From Clostridiales bacterium (GTDB lineage: Bacteria; Bacillota; Clostridia; Lachnospirales; Lachnospiraceae), in NCBI GenBank assembly GCA_021199255.1, contig JAJQIK010000093.1:1-64000 (forward strand): a stretch of DNA of 64,000 nt, given 5' to 3'. Of this stretch, positions 52,301 to 60,974 are shown piece after piece. The translations under genes were made by a program, and so were the position numbers. Position 1 is the stretch's first letter. The number at the start of each line of letters is the position of its first letter. The notes under the pieces are model-generated. The model ran no database searches and was not told the DNA's origin. It was given only the letters and a program-made list of their open reading frames with translations.

Positions 52301-52501
52301 GTCCGTCGTGTCAATAATAACATCTGAAATTTGATTCAGCGCAAGCTGCGCTTCCTGCTGCAGCATAATATCCGTATTAGCCGACGTATAGCTTCTGGAG
52401 CCGACGATAATGAAACCGCAGACTGCCAGCGTCACAACCGCCAAGATAGCCACCGCTATAATCAATTCCACTAACGTAAAGCCCTTTTGATTCCTTCTCA
52501 T
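49304..52501 (-). CDS. Giant prepilin-like protein with three C-terminal repeat domains
   Basis: Prepilin-like protein of 1065 aa, far larger than ordinary pilins (150-200 aa). The leader MRRNQKG and cleavage site G/FTLVELIIAVAIL are classical class III prepilin signals, so the N-terminal helix should pack into the pilus. Residues about 200-420 look like bacterial Ig-like (BID) modules (VEPMKKATEFTITPIGDLVLEPGDHYTLTSAV; and VTIEGSAAG). The C-terminal third (about 723-1065) is three homologous domains of about 110 residues, each starting with a PTDS-x-F-P-type motif and ending in GT(Y/W)(S/T)C. It may be a tip adhesin. AAAGGA precedes the ATG. Confidence 0.75.
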   Translation of the reverse strand: MRRNQKGFTLVELIIAVAILAVVTLAVCGFIIVGSRSYTSANTDIMLQQEAQLALNQISDVIIDTTDSINYGGRADSSSEMQMVLKDSEFSVEPTEKSLVVINRKDSNNDNPSYWFYWSQEDEIIYFNTSDDEVTDSSPEPGFEDANKAILAQHVKEFHVDISQFEENRVVMVSMTFANGSREYTTSNNITVRNRVLVNQVTVEPMKKATEFTITPIGDLVLEPGDHYTLTSAVEGTDEDTSVRWYLSAGAKNGTSVTEDGELTIGTTETRQSFKVCVTRAAYTDQASTKEVTVRIKRVNSVNLTSEESTAAPGETVTIEGSAAGYLLGSLCSSYSCAGDDLTQDWDLCDWTVVSGPATVTASDAGSVAIQVSASAREDDEIVVEAYSALSKNKNGGYGSKETPDTPPVKGTLTLTVSSPGDQPIQSGFKFGTDNDPGPLDYMRSNLKTDYSRYVYCVRVREMDSTTAEDDQVVLYYTTAANERFNPDLFGLDLNRSYYVFFQVLDPVSVETREKKANNEISGYYEDDAKDIVTEYLANLDSRGKYVGTKYEADDFYYGILSPPEITLAYNGVTYPNDDADYYEKYSFVTGGETVMGQPSLGDVLNVDSNVIMHNIRYTLYRGDGDDIEDWERICGFDGDDAVLSYDSDMTLPGGAITLYPDSSQFLKRDTSNTNLEEACGTYHIVPGYVYANDPTIRGGYEYLYKSDNINGDYDTHYYEQPDSTITIKIDMGLNLQLPSESGEERWTNFPLPTDSSFPFSLQSSDEQSVVYNFIQYTSGGVYTGYLSNIVVTCKYVAGVSGGADSYTITLSSRSVNGSKVTNHIYGTYSCAVGAEMWTRQHVESDETETALNITITKNGSTYAAYFPAPSDSAFPFSAGTSGEQTASYSLIAFNTSNSSDIQALNCTVTGTYTDEWSVRLTETEATSAHKTTTYCYGTYTCESGEWSLTGEGSTTVEAVWGARIYFTYNSDECMMEVPLPTDSDFPECTTADYTTSASVQYFLASDTYGENTWNYTWGAITFTYSYNSTTSTYTLTLKATGDSSKVYGTWTCAADGTSWTKSGS

Positions 52502-52560
52502 AGCCTGTGATTCCTTTCCGCCCTGTTTTCCGTCAATCAGACGCCCGCCCCGCCGGCGAA

Positions 52561-53079
52561 TTAATTCACCAGTTCCAGAGACGCCCTGCCTGTCAGCTTT
52601 TCCAACTGAATACGATAATGCCTGCTGCCGCCCTCTATATGAAGCTCCGATATGGTCGTCTGGTCTGTAAAGGAGCCGCTGCTCCTGTCAAAATAAATCT
52701 CCCATGCGCCTGACTCATCGGGCAGCTCATTGCCCGCGCCATCGGTAACCGAACATCTGCGGGCGCCGATCTTCTCCGCCCCCTCGCCGCCGTTTTCCCA
52801 GGAACCGCCCGCGCTGTCCCTGGTCTGCAGCCTGCTGTAGATATTGCCGTTATCGCCCCGATACAGGAGCAGGCGTACATTGCCCTGCCCGTAGCTCATG
52901 GTGGTAATCTTACATTCGGAGATGGCGCTCATAATATCGTTGGCGCAGGTCTTGGCATTGGCGCTGAAAATCAGGCTCACGGATAAGGCCAGCGTCGTGG
53001 CCAGCGCCGCTATCACGGCAATGACAATAATCAGTTCCACGAGAGAATAACCTCTGTTATTTTTCTCTATCCTGTCCAT
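52561..53079 (-). CDS. Minor pseudopilin (GspH/FimT-like)
   Basis: Minor prepilin of 172 aa. Leader DRIEKNNRG/YSLVELIIVIAVIAALATTLALSVSLIFS gives the usual cleavage after glycine and the glutamate at +5. The globular part has a GspH/FimT-like beta pattern (GNVRLLLYRGDNGNIYSRLQ and ISELHIEGGSRHYRIQLEKLTGRASLELV). ATG at 53079 has AGAGG ten bases upstream; the longer in-frame opening to 53169 overlaps the PilX gene. It probably sits in the pilus initiation complex. Confidence 0.83.
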   Translation of the reverse strand: MDRIEKNNRGYSLVELIIVIAVIAALATTLALSVSLIFSANAKTCANDIMSAISECKITTMSYGQGNVRLLLYRGDNGNIYSRLQTRDSAGGSWENGGEGAEKIGARRCSVTDGAGNELPDESGAWEIYFDRSSGSFTDQTTISELHIEGGSRHYRIQLEKLTGRASLELVN

Positions 53080-53137
53080 CTGTCCCGTTCCTCTCCCGAC
53101 AAGCTTCTCTGCTCTCCTCTTTGCCCTTCTTAATACG

Positions 53138-55765
53138 CTACTTCTTAATCCAGTTCTCATAGCGGACAATCTTGGAATAGTCTATATTCAGATTGCCGTA
53201 TTCATCTACGTCCGTCTCTTCATAACCATTCTTTAACATACCCGAACCGTTGTAGAACACATTCGCCGGTACATTGGAATCCCCTTCTATCTCGGATTCA
53301 GCCTGCAAGACGTCATATACGCCCTCCGCATCTTTGGCAATCGTCACAGAATCCGCCACGGTAATCTTCCCGCTGGCGATAATCAGCCCCTGAAAATTCT
53401 TCTGTACTTCCACATCTCCTATGGCGACCACCAGCCTTAGATCGGAATCCGTCACCCGATAGGTATCCCCGGACTGTTTGGAACAGTCCACAAACACCGC
53501 CTTTAAGCCGTCCGTCGCGGTAAATTCCACCTTACCGTCCGAGCCGCCCTGTTCGTCCAGATAATCCTGTAATCCGGTGACGCTCTCGGAATCCGTAGTT
53601 TGTGTGTTCAGCCTGATCAGGTTCTCAAATACGGTTTTTTCCGTCCCTCCGTCGTCCTCCTGAAGATTGAGGAGCAGATTCTCATAACACAATGCGCTGT
53701 CCGCCGACATTTCCTCTAAGGCTTCCTGGGTCGTCGCATTGACAACCGTCTCTACGTTGTCGGAAATTTCCTGATAGGTTCCCTCTTCCGTCTGGCTATC
53801 CGCGTTTTCCGTCTCTTCCTCCGCGTCCTGCGTCAATTCAGACAAAAGCCTGACCAGATTGGCGCCCTCTGAGGAAACCGCTACGGAATCAGAGGCCGCA
53901 GCGTCCAGCACGGATACCATACTGTTGCCCACCACCGTATAGCTTACGTTATCCTTGATCTTAATGCCGCCGGAGGCATACTGGTTAAAATACGCGTCCA
54001 GACTGGCTTTATTGCTGTTGACATTGTAATACTGCGCAAAATATTCCTCCGCGTGCTGATCATCAAGCAGCAGGTACAGGTATACCTGCCCTTCTCTCCC
54101 GGAAGTGCCGGACTCATAGTAAAACCGGATTCCACAGGACTGCGCCGCCTGATTCAGCTTCGTAACCGCCGCGGCCGCATCTGAGGTGTCGATTCCGCTC
54201 AGGCTGTCCAGGTCAATATCTCCAATCCCATAAGCGGAGAGCTTTTCATACCCCAGTCTGGCAGCCTCTTTGCTGGCATTAACCAGCCGGAAGTCCTGAC
54301 CCTTCTCCTGATACTCCGACAGGTTCTCAAGCATTTCCAGCCATGTGCTGAAGGACACCGGGTTCTGTCCGATCACCGTCTCGCCGTCCAGAGTGCCCAC
54401 ACACTCCGCCGGAACCAGATAAGCGATCTGGTTACTCTTGACAGAAATAGACTCCCCCATCAGCACATGAGGCAGCCCGTTATCCGTATCTTCTTCCTGA
54501 GACAGCCCAACATAGGCTCTGCCCGCCAGTTCCAAAACAGTCAGTCCCAGCAAATCCACGGTAGAATCCTTACCGTTAATGAGGATAGCGCTGCTGGAAT
54601 CCGCCGGATTCAGGTTCTGCTCCTGCGTCACCGTATTGCCGTCCTCATCTTCCGTCTCCACTTCCTCGCTCCTGAGGGCGGTGTTGGTATTGCCATACCC
54701 GTAATACCGTCCCGCCAGAGAGACGCTGCTGCCCTTACCGGACAGAATCAGGTCGTTGGCTATGTACATCTTGCCCGATACGTCTACATGACTTCCGTTC
54801 ACCGCCAATCCCCGGGCGTAGATACTGGTTCGGTAGCCCACGCCGTTCTGAATCCGGTTTTCCACGATCAGGCTTGCGTCCTGATGGAGCAGACTCACAA
54901 AATGAGAGTTATTGCCCACTACAATATCCGCTCCTGAAATTACGTAGGACGCGTCCGTAACCGTCACCCTGGCGCCCGGGCTGAGCTGAATACCGCCGTC
55001 GTCCTCATCGTCCTCTCCCGCGCCGCCGTAAATACTGCCTTCCACCGTTACAGTCTGATTATCCGCAAACTCAATCCCCTGACCGCCGATCAGCGCATAG
55101 GGATAGAGCCTGTCGATGGCGCCTGCCTGTGTAAACCGCAGAGAAGGTACGTCGATGGCGATATCCGTATTAATCACGGACAGATAACCGTTGCTGTCAT
55201 AAAATTCCACGCAGATGTTCTTAAGAACCATACTGTAGCCATTGGAGGAAGAAGCCCGCTGAAACAGGGGGTCCGCGTCATTCCAGGTCTGGTTCACGAT
55301 ATATCCCCCGGCATTGCCCTCGCTCCAAAACTCCTGATCCACAAAGGCTTCCAGCACGCTCTTATCGTAACAGTCCGACGTCCCGGACTGGCTCACATTC
55401 AGCTGTTCCTCCACGGATGCAATATACGCGGTTACAAAATAACTCTTCCGGTTGGCTTCCGTTCCCAGCGCGTCCCAATTGCTGAGAACCTCCTGATATG
55501 CGATATTAATAGACCGCGAAGCCACATCCTTCTTCACGCCCGCCACAATCTGCTCCACCACGGTCTCCGCCGAATAAAAGCTGTTTTTCACCTTCATATC
55601 GTTGATCTTAATCCGATAATTCAAATAGGCGGACCAGAGGATCGTAGTAGCCAGGATTCCAATCAATGCCATGGCGATAATAACGATGACAATAGCGGAA
55701 CCTCTGTTGTCTTTCTTTATGCAGTTTTTCCCAATCATGCCCCTGCTTTTCCAAAGCTTCCTCAT
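53138..55765 (-). CDS. PilX-like prepilin with beta-helix-like body
   Basis: PilX-type protein of 875 aa. The N-terminus has the PilX/prepilin-like leader KKDNRG/SAIVIVIIAMALIGILATTILW without the glutamate at +5 seen in the main pilin. Residues about 215-440 have short repeated turns (GSIYGGAGEDDEDDGG, VTDASYVISGADIVVGNNSHFVS, and LAVNGSHVDVSGKMYIANDLILSGKGS) like a right-handed beta-helix, with polymer-forming character. The C-terminal part returns to a turn-rich form (LVVAIGDVEVQKNFQGLIIASGKITVADSVTI). It is unusually long for PilX. GGAGG stands eight bases before the ATG. Confidence 0.75.
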   Translation of the reverse strand: MRKLWKSRGMIGKNCIKKDNRGSAIVIVIIAMALIGILATTILWSAYLNYRIKINDMKVKNSFYSAETVVEQIVAGVKKDVASRSINIAYQEVLSNWDALGTEANRKSYFVTAYIASVEEQLNVSQSGTSDCYDKSVLEAFVDQEFWSEGNAGGYIVNQTWNDADPLFQRASSSNGYSMVLKNICVEFYDSNGYLSVINTDIAIDVPSLRFTQAGAIDRLYPYALIGGQGIEFADNQTVTVEGSIYGGAGEDDEDDGGIQLSPGARVTVTDASYVISGADIVVGNNSHFVSLLHQDASLIVENRIQNGVGYRTSIYARGLAVNGSHVDVSGKMYIANDLILSGKGSSVSLAGRYYGYGNTNTALRSEEVETEDEDGNTVTQEQNLNPADSSSAILINGKDSTVDLLGLTVLELAGRAYVGLSQEEDTDNGLPHVLMGESISVKSNQIAYLVPAECVGTLDGETVIGQNPVSFSTWLEMLENLSEYQEKGQDFRLVNASKEAARLGYEKLSAYGIGDIDLDSLSGIDTSDAAAAVTKLNQAAQSCGIRFYYESGTSGREGQVYLYLLLDDQHAEEYFAQYYNVNSNKASLDAYFNQYASGGIKIKDNVSYTVVGNSMVSVLDAAASDSVAVSSEGANLVRLLSELTQDAEEETENADSQTEEGTYQEISDNVETVVNATTQEALEEMSADSALCYENLLLNLQEDDGGTEKTVFENLIRLNTQTTDSESVTGLQDYLDEQGGSDGKVEFTATDGLKAVFVDCSKQSGDTYRVTDSDLRLVVAIGDVEVQKNFQGLIIASGKITVADSVTIAKDAEGVYDVLQAESEIEGDSNVPANVFYNGSGMLKNGYEETDVDEYGNLNIDYSKIVRYENWIKK

Positions 55766-55809
55766 AGCCTCGCCCTCCTGTAAAGCTTCCCGATGCCTGA
55801 CGCTTTCAG

Positions 55810-55911
55810 TCCTCTGAAGCTCCCAGCCTCTTCCCGCTTTCAGCCCTTTGAAATTTCCGGTTCCTTCCCGCTCTCAGCCTTTTGAAATTTCCGGTCTTTT
55901 CCCGCTCTCAG
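55810..55911. repeat. 34-bp tandem repeats between two pseudopilin genes
   Basis: Units of about 34 bases (TTTCAGCCCTTTGAAATTTC... type) recur three times, and the copy nearest the upstream gene contains its stop codon (55908-55910). As with the fliJ repeats, the spacer seems to have grown by tandem duplication of a gene end. There is no open reading frame. Confidence 0.75.
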
Positions 55912-57377
55912 TTGGTGATCACCGCCAGCCTTTTTACTTCCTCAAGATCCTCAAAATTCGTCTCTGTAAAATGTTCGGCGGCTCCCGCCTGATAAACAGA
56001 GATTGTGATATCATAAATCACATTTGTTACTTTACCACTCGTATTTCCGGTCAGCACCTGTATATTGCTGCCGCCCGTACTGTCAATCCCCAGATTGGGA
56101 ATCGAATACTGGTCGATATTGGCGCTCAGATTTCCCAGAATACTATAGGTAATTCCCACCAGTTCTTCCGTAGGCTCCGCCAGATTCACATCTATATTCG
56201 TGCGGAAGCTTAAGCTGCCCGACACTACAGCGTCTGCGGAGAACCACACCGCCGCCCTGTAACTATTCTCATATTTGAGCAGATCGGCGTCCGACAGTTC
56301 GGGCGCTATGGTATTAGAAGCCGTATCCACGTCCGAGCGAATCTGTTTCACCAACGTAAGGCTTTTTAATAACGGTTGTTCTTCATCTAGCAGAATTGCG
56401 GCGTCTTTGATGTCAAAGGTGATCTCGTCGATTTGTTTCGTCAGGGAATAAAAGGGATAATAGAACAAATAAAAATTGCCGCTGGAAAAGCTGCGGGTAA
56501 TTCCGTCCACCGCCGTAATAGTGCCGCTGTCTGTTACGGTATCGTACTGGCTCTGATACTGCCAGCTTCCGGGGAACTCCCATTGGTAGTCGATGGTAAT
56601 CTTCGCCTGACACACATCGTCTCCCCCGGTGATTTCCTTCCGGCTCAGCTCTACCGTGATATTCCTGCCGGTAATCACCTCCGAGGGCTCTAAATCCTCT
56701 AATTCATCCGGCACTTCTTTACCGGCTGCGGTAAAGGCGTCCTCCAACTGATCCCTGATCTCAGCGACTACCGTCTCGTCTAAATCCTTATCCTGATGAT
56801 AGCTGCTGTCCGTCTCATCGCCGCCCACCTCTGAAATACTTCCAATCTCGGCGTAATAGGTACCGTTAAACTGGTTATCATGAGCCGCGTCCGGGTCTGT
56901 GCTGACCTTATCCCCATAGGTAGAAGCGTCCAATACGATCAGGGCGTCATACTCTCCGCCCTGAAGCTTCAAGTCTTCCATGCCAAAATAATAGATTTCC
57001 TCGCCGGCGGTCTCTAATTCCGTCAATTCCCTGACGCCGCCCTGGATCATGCTGCTGTTGACAATGTAAAAACCGTCCTGGGGCACATAATAATCGCTGC
57101 CGCTATTTCCTTCCGGCGGCTCGAACTGCGCCCGCACCTCCTCCAGCGTATAGGCTTTCAGACCCTCCATAATATCCTGTGCCACCGTGGTGGCGCGCAG
57201 GGTCTGTCTGGACTTCACATTGATTCTGGTGGAGGTGACAAACATGTGCAGCAGAGGAACCACAATAACGGCGAGAATGGTCACCGCAATCAGCAGCTCC
57301 ACTAAGGTAAAGCCGCCGTCCGGACTCTCTTTCCGCGCCCTGTTCAGTTGTGTATCCTTCCCGACACTGTTCTTCAT
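55908..57377 (-). CDS. Large minor prepilin (PilV/PulG-like)
   Basis: Prepilin-like protein of 489 aa. A long leader (about 22 residues) ends SPDGG/FTLVELLIAVTILAVIVVPLLHMFV, a standard cleavage site with glutamate at +5. The body is beta-rich and acidic with Tyr/Asp/Ser patches (DTVTDSGTITAVDGITRSFSSGNFYLFYYPF). Size is about twice that of ordinary minor pilins. The 34-bp repeats begin at its 3' end. Likely a pilus tip or minor subunit. Confidence 0.78.
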   Translation of the reverse strand: MKNSVGKDTQLNRARKESPDGGFTLVELLIAVTILAVIVVPLLHMFVTSTRINVKSRQTLRATTVAQDIMEGLKAYTLEEVRAQFEPPEGNSGSDYYVPQDGFYIVNSSMIQGGVRELTELETAGEEIYYFGMEDLKLQGGEYDALIVLDASTYGDKVSTDPDAAHDNQFNGTYYAEIGSISEVGGDETDSSYHQDKDLDETVVAEIRDQLEDAFTAAGKEVPDELEDLEPSEVITGRNITVELSRKEITGGDDVCQAKITIDYQWEFPGSWQYQSQYDTVTDSGTITAVDGITRSFSSGNFYLFYYPFYSLTKQIDEITFDIKDAAILLDEEQPLLKSLTLVKQIRSDVDTASNTIAPELSDADLLKYENSYRAAVWFSADAVVSGSLSFRTNIDVNLAEPTEELVGITYSILGNLSANIDQYSIPNLGIDSTGGSNIQVLTGNTSGKVTNVIYDITISVYQAGAAEHFTETNFEDLEEVKRLAVITN

Positions 57378-57423
57378 CTATCTGCGTCCTGTCCGCTTCC
57401 CGCCGTTTCCTCCGCCGTCCAAG

Positions 57424-58263
57424 CTATTCCCCGTCTTCTTCCTCGTCTTCGTCTTCCTCTGCCGCCGCTTCTTCTTCCACGTCCGCATATGCCCGTTCCC
57501 CGTACAGCTCTATGGAGCCGAAAATATTCTCGGTTCCCAATAGAACAGAGGAGAAAGAGGGCTGTACATACTCCTTATCAGGCTGCCCCGGAATACAATA
57601 CATATCAACGCTTGTCATGCCGGACAGCAGACCTGTGCTTTCGTCATAAGACACGGTCAGATTATCAATACTCATTCTATTATCCTGGGCGCTGATATTC
57701 TTAATCGCCCTTTTCAATCCGTCATAGGAAACCAGATAGCTGATGGTCACATTCCGCTCCATCAGGACAAAATCAACGCTTGCCGTATCCGTCCCGTCAG
57801 CCTGTGTATCTGACGCGGCGGAGGTATCGTCTGAGATTCCTTCCTGAGCCTCGTACTCCTCCACCTCTTCGATCTCATAGGTGTGATCTACGTCCTCTTC
57901 GTCCAGATCCGGCAGCGCCGCCGCCTGCAGCGCGCTGATGCTGACGCTGTCAATCAGCATCGGAGAGATCAATTCCTGATTCACCGCCAGCAGGATACTG
58001 TCCTCTTCCCTGACATCTACCGGGAATCTCTGATAAATCGCGTCCGTTTCCTGCCGCATACTCTCCGTATCGCTCACATAAGTATCCTTCTGGGCCATTT
58101 TCAGGCTCAGATCCGTAATTCTGGTCTGCAGCTGCCTGTTCTCCTGCTCCAGGGCGTCAGCCTTCTCCATGGCAGGCTGAAACACAAAAAGGTAAGCGCA
58201 GACTGCCGCCAGAATCCCCAGAAATCCTATGAGCAGCAACATATCTCTTTTCGAAACCTTCAT
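57424..58263 (-). CDS. pilO: Type IV pilus inner-membrane protein PilO
   Basis: Alignment-complex protein of 279 aa. One N-terminal membrane helix (MLLLIGFLGILAAVCAYLFVF) is followed by a coiled coil (MEKADALEQENRQLQTRITDLSL) and a PilO-type periplasmic alpha/beta domain with VDFVLMERNVTISYLVSYDGLKRAIKNI. The acidic tail (EEEAAAEEDEDEEEDGE) is unusual. It works with the PilM-PilN fusion. GGAGAAGGA stands before the ATG. Confidence 0.82.
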   Translation of the reverse strand: MKVSKRDMLLLIGFLGILAAVCAYLFVFQPAMEKADALEQENRQLQTRITDLSLKMAQKDTYVSDTESMRQETDAIYQRFPVDVREEDSILLAVNQELISPMLIDSVSISALQAAALPDLDEEDVDHTYEIEEVEEYEAQEGISDDTSAASDTQADGTDTASVDFVLMERNVTISYLVSYDGLKRAIKNISAQDNRMSIDNLTVSYDESTGLLSGMTSVDMYCIPGQPDKEYVQPSFSSVLLGTENIFGSIELYGERAYADVEEEAAAEEDEDEEEDGE

Positions 58264-58343
58264 TCTCTTCCTTCTCCTTTCGGATTTGTGCCCGGAAGCA
58301 TCTCCGTTCTTCCCGGCAGGCCTATCCGGTTCGCCCTGAACCG

Positions 58344-59924
58344 TTACTGGATATCCTGATACAACGCCGTCACGGAAAAGCTGACGGACAGGGTTGCCCC
58401 CTCATCGTCCGTATCCTCCGTCACAGAAGTCACCGTCACGCTCTCCGGCAACAGGCTCTCAAAGGTTCTCAACTGTTCGATGGCTACCGCCGCCTCCGTC
58501 TTGGTGCTCACGTTCATACTGATGGTCACCCCCTGTATCGTACTGGTAAAGGAAACCACATGAACATCGCCCGGCATTTTATCCTCCAGCTCCTCCAGAA
58601 ATTCAACCAGCTCTTCATTTCGGTTCTCCGTAGCCGTGTACATGGACGTCGCCACATTATAATCAGCCAGCGTTTCCACATATTCATTATAAATCGGTAT
58701 AATCTCTTCCAGCTCCGCGGACTGTGCTTTCAGCTCCATATTGTCTTTTCGGATTCCCAGATAACGGACAAGGGAGACCACAATCAGGACGACTGCCACC
58801 GCCAAGCCCACAGCCAGAATAAAAAACGCGATAAACGTGCCGTTCACAGCGGAGCTCTTGCCGCCTTCTCCCGCGGCTCCTCCCTTACCCTTCTCGGATT
58901 CCTTCTTAAATCCCAGAGGCTCCGCCGCCGCTCCTACACAGGTAATATATTCCCCATAGGATTCCTGTTTAAAATTCTTCTCCAGCGTCCAGCCTGCCGC
59001 CTGCCGCAGTACCTCTACAGGGTGGTTAATCTCCTTCTCCAGCAGTTCCCCGATTCCCCGGATATTGGCTCCCAGACCCGTAATCATCACGCGGTCTATG
59101 GTCATGTTGGCATTATGGGACAGATAATAATCTACCACTCTGGCAATCCCGCCAGCCAGAGGAAGCAGCGCTTCCATCACCGTCGGCGCCGTCAGGCAGT
59201 TATTGTCCGCCATCACCTGCAAGGCCTGCAAAACGCCCTCTATATCGCCCCACTGTCTGGACTCCATCACCGTATCTATCGTCTCGTCTACGCCATAGGC
59301 AACATTTCTGGTAAAAGCCAGCGCGCCGTTCTGTACGACCATCAGCAGCGTAGAACGCTCCTCGATCTTAACGATCATATTGGTTCCCTGCGCGCACTCC
59401 TCTTTCACCACCTGATAAACGCTGTTGCCGGCGTAATCAATCGCCGCCAGCTCCAGCTTCAAGGCCTTCGCCAGATCATAATATCCGCTGAGAAGCGCCG
59501 TAGGCGCCGCCATCACCAGCAGCTTATACTGCTGGGCGCTTTTCGTCTCGCCGATCACCCCCAGAATACTGTACGCCAACTGGTACTGGCTTAAATCCAC
59601 CGGAAAATAATCCGACGCATTGGCGTTCACCACATCTCCGATGCGGTTTTCCTTTACAAAAGGAATCACAACCTCACGGCTGGCTATCTTCGCAGAGGTA
59701 ATGGTAAACATCACCTGCCTGGATTTCATCTTATTCTCCGCCAAAGCCTTTTTCAGCGCTTCCGTATATTCCGGCGTAATCATCAGCGCGCCGTCGCTGA
59801 CGATCCCCTCCGCCGTAGGAATCGCAAAACTCTTATATACCTTATGCGTCTTGGATCTGTAATCCACTTCGCAGACTCTGGTCAGCGCATAACCGATTTC
59901 AATACTGATGACTCTACCAGCCAT
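58344..59924 (-). CDS. pilM: Fused PilM-PilN pilus assembly protein
   Basis: Protein of 526 aa that combines two normally separate proteins. Residues 1-335 are PilM, an actin-like ATP-binding protein (MAGRVISIEIGYALTRVCEV, and VMITGLGANIRGIGELLEKEI). After a Gly/Lys-rich linker, a membrane helix (TFIAFFILAVGLAVAVVLIVVSLVRYLG, about 366-393) and a coiled coil lead to a PilN-like periplasmic domain (about 420-526; VHVVSFTSTIQGVTISMNVSTKTEAAVAIEQL). The fusion explains the absence of a pilN gene. GGAGGAG stands before the ATG. Confidence 0.85.
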   Translation of the reverse strand: MAGRVISIEIGYALTRVCEVDYRSKTHKVYKSFAIPTAEGIVSDGALMITPEYTEALKKALAENKMKSRQVMFTITSAKIASREVVIPFVKENRIGDVVNANASDYFPVDLSQYQLAYSILGVIGETKSAQQYKLLVMAAPTALLSGYYDLAKALKLELAAIDYAGNSVYQVVKEECAQGTNMIVKIEERSTLLMVVQNGALAFTRNVAYGVDETIDTVMESRQWGDIEGVLQALQVMADNNCLTAPTVMEALLPLAGGIARVVDYYLSHNANMTIDRVMITGLGANIRGIGELLEKEINHPVEVLRQAAGWTLEKNFKQESYGEYITCVGAAAEPLGFKKESEKGKGGAAGEGGKSSAVNGTFIAFFILAVGLAVAVVLIVVSLVRYLGIRKDNMELKAQSAELEEIIPIYNEYVETLADYNVATSMYTATENRNEELVEFLEELEDKMPGDVHVVSFTSTIQGVTISMNVSTKTEAAVAIEQLRTFESLLPESVTVTSVTEDTDDEGATLSVSFSVTALYQDIQ

Positions 59925-59966
59925 GAATCGTCTCCTCCTCTGATCATATCCTTATTTATGCAACAA

Positions 59967-59990
59967 ACCTGCCGGCTGCGCCGAGCAGGT
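59967..59990. terminator. Bulged hairpin between prepilin peptidase and pilM
   Basis: ACCTGC-CGG and CCG-A-GCAGGT pair around a 5-base loop. It is flanked by A/T-rich stretches on both sides and might weakly attenuate transcription in either direction. Confidence 0.4.
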
Positions 59991-60143
59991 ATTTTTGTCT
60001 GTCTTCACTGTGTCAATATCATTCCAGACCGTCGTAACGACATGTTTTTATCAAAATATCAGAATCAATAAATGTCCAAAAAATGTTAAAACCAGAGAAC
60101 TCAAAAAATCCTTAAAATGAAAATCAAAACCCAAACCAAAGCT

Positions 60144-60896
60144 TTAAAACTGTCCCAGATACCACGTAAGCATCTGATTCCCCCATAATGCGGCGATGAA
60201 AACGCCCATAGAAAGATACGGCCCCATCGCCAGTACCCGATCCTCGCCGCTGATTTTCATGCGCGTCACATGAATCACCGCGCCCAAAATACAGCCTGAT
60301 AGAAAAGCCATAATAATCAGCTTCCAGCCAAGCAGCAGTCCGCAGACCGCCATCAGCTTCACGTCGCCGCCGCCGATCGCCCTCCCTCCAGAAAGGTAAT
60401 AGAGTACCGCCAGCGGCACACTGACAGAGAAGAAGCCGATCAGATAAACAGAAAACTGATGATAATCCGCCGCTACCCGGATCAGCCCCAATGCCAGTAT
60501 GAATAAATTGATTCCAAAAGGAATCTCATAAGTCCTAAAATCAATCACGCTCAGCACAAGCAGCGCTGACGCCAGCAAACAGTAGAGTAGGGATTCTACG
60601 TTTACCCCGTTTACCACAACGATTACGATGTATGCAGCTCCGTTCAGCGCCTCCACCAGAGGATACTGAACGGATAACTTCGCGCTGCATTTACGGCACC
60701 TGCCCTTCAAAAACAGATAACTGAACACCGGGAACATATCATACCACTTCAGTTGATAACCGCAGGCCATACAGTGAGACCTGGTAAGTACAATATCTTC
60801 ATGCTTCGGAATCCGATAGATACAGACATTAAGAAAGCTGCCTATTGTGATGCCGAAGAGAAACAAAATGATGTAAAAAACAACTGTTGGAAGCAT
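60144..60896 (-). CDS. pilD: Prepilin peptidase (A24 family)
   Basis: Membrane aspartyl protease/methyltransferase of 250 aa that cleaves prepilin leaders and methylates the new N-terminus. The N-terminal methylase region has the four zinc-ligand cysteines in CMACG and CRKCS. Catalytic aspartates are in SVIDFRTYEIP and in GGGDVKLMAVCG (GxGD). About seven membrane helices. AAAGGA stands before the ATG. It serves the five prepilin-like proteins in this operon. Confidence 0.94.
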   Translation of the reverse strand: MLPTVVFYIILFLFGITIGSFLNVCIYRIPKHEDIVLTRSHCMACGYQLKWYDMFPVFSYLFLKGRCRKCSAKLSVQYPLVEALNGAAYIVIVVVNGVNVESLLYCLLASALLVLSVIDFRTYEIPFGINLFILALGLIRVAADYHQFSVYLIGFFSVSVPLAVLYYLSGGRAIGGGDVKLMAVCGLLLGWKLIIMAFLSGCILGAVIHVTRMKISGEDRVLAMGPYLSMGVFIAALWGNQMLTWYLGQF

Positions 60897-60974
60897 GACG
60901 TATCCTTTCTTCCTGTACAGGCGCCTTAGCGATTACTTTATTTCCAATGATTGCCAGGGATTGGCCTGTAAAAG

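Noticed and set aside
59990-60050. pilM promoter using TTGACA on the minus strand
   Set aside because: The -35 is perfect, but the matching -10 position falls in a GC-rich hairpin without a TATAAT-like sequence.
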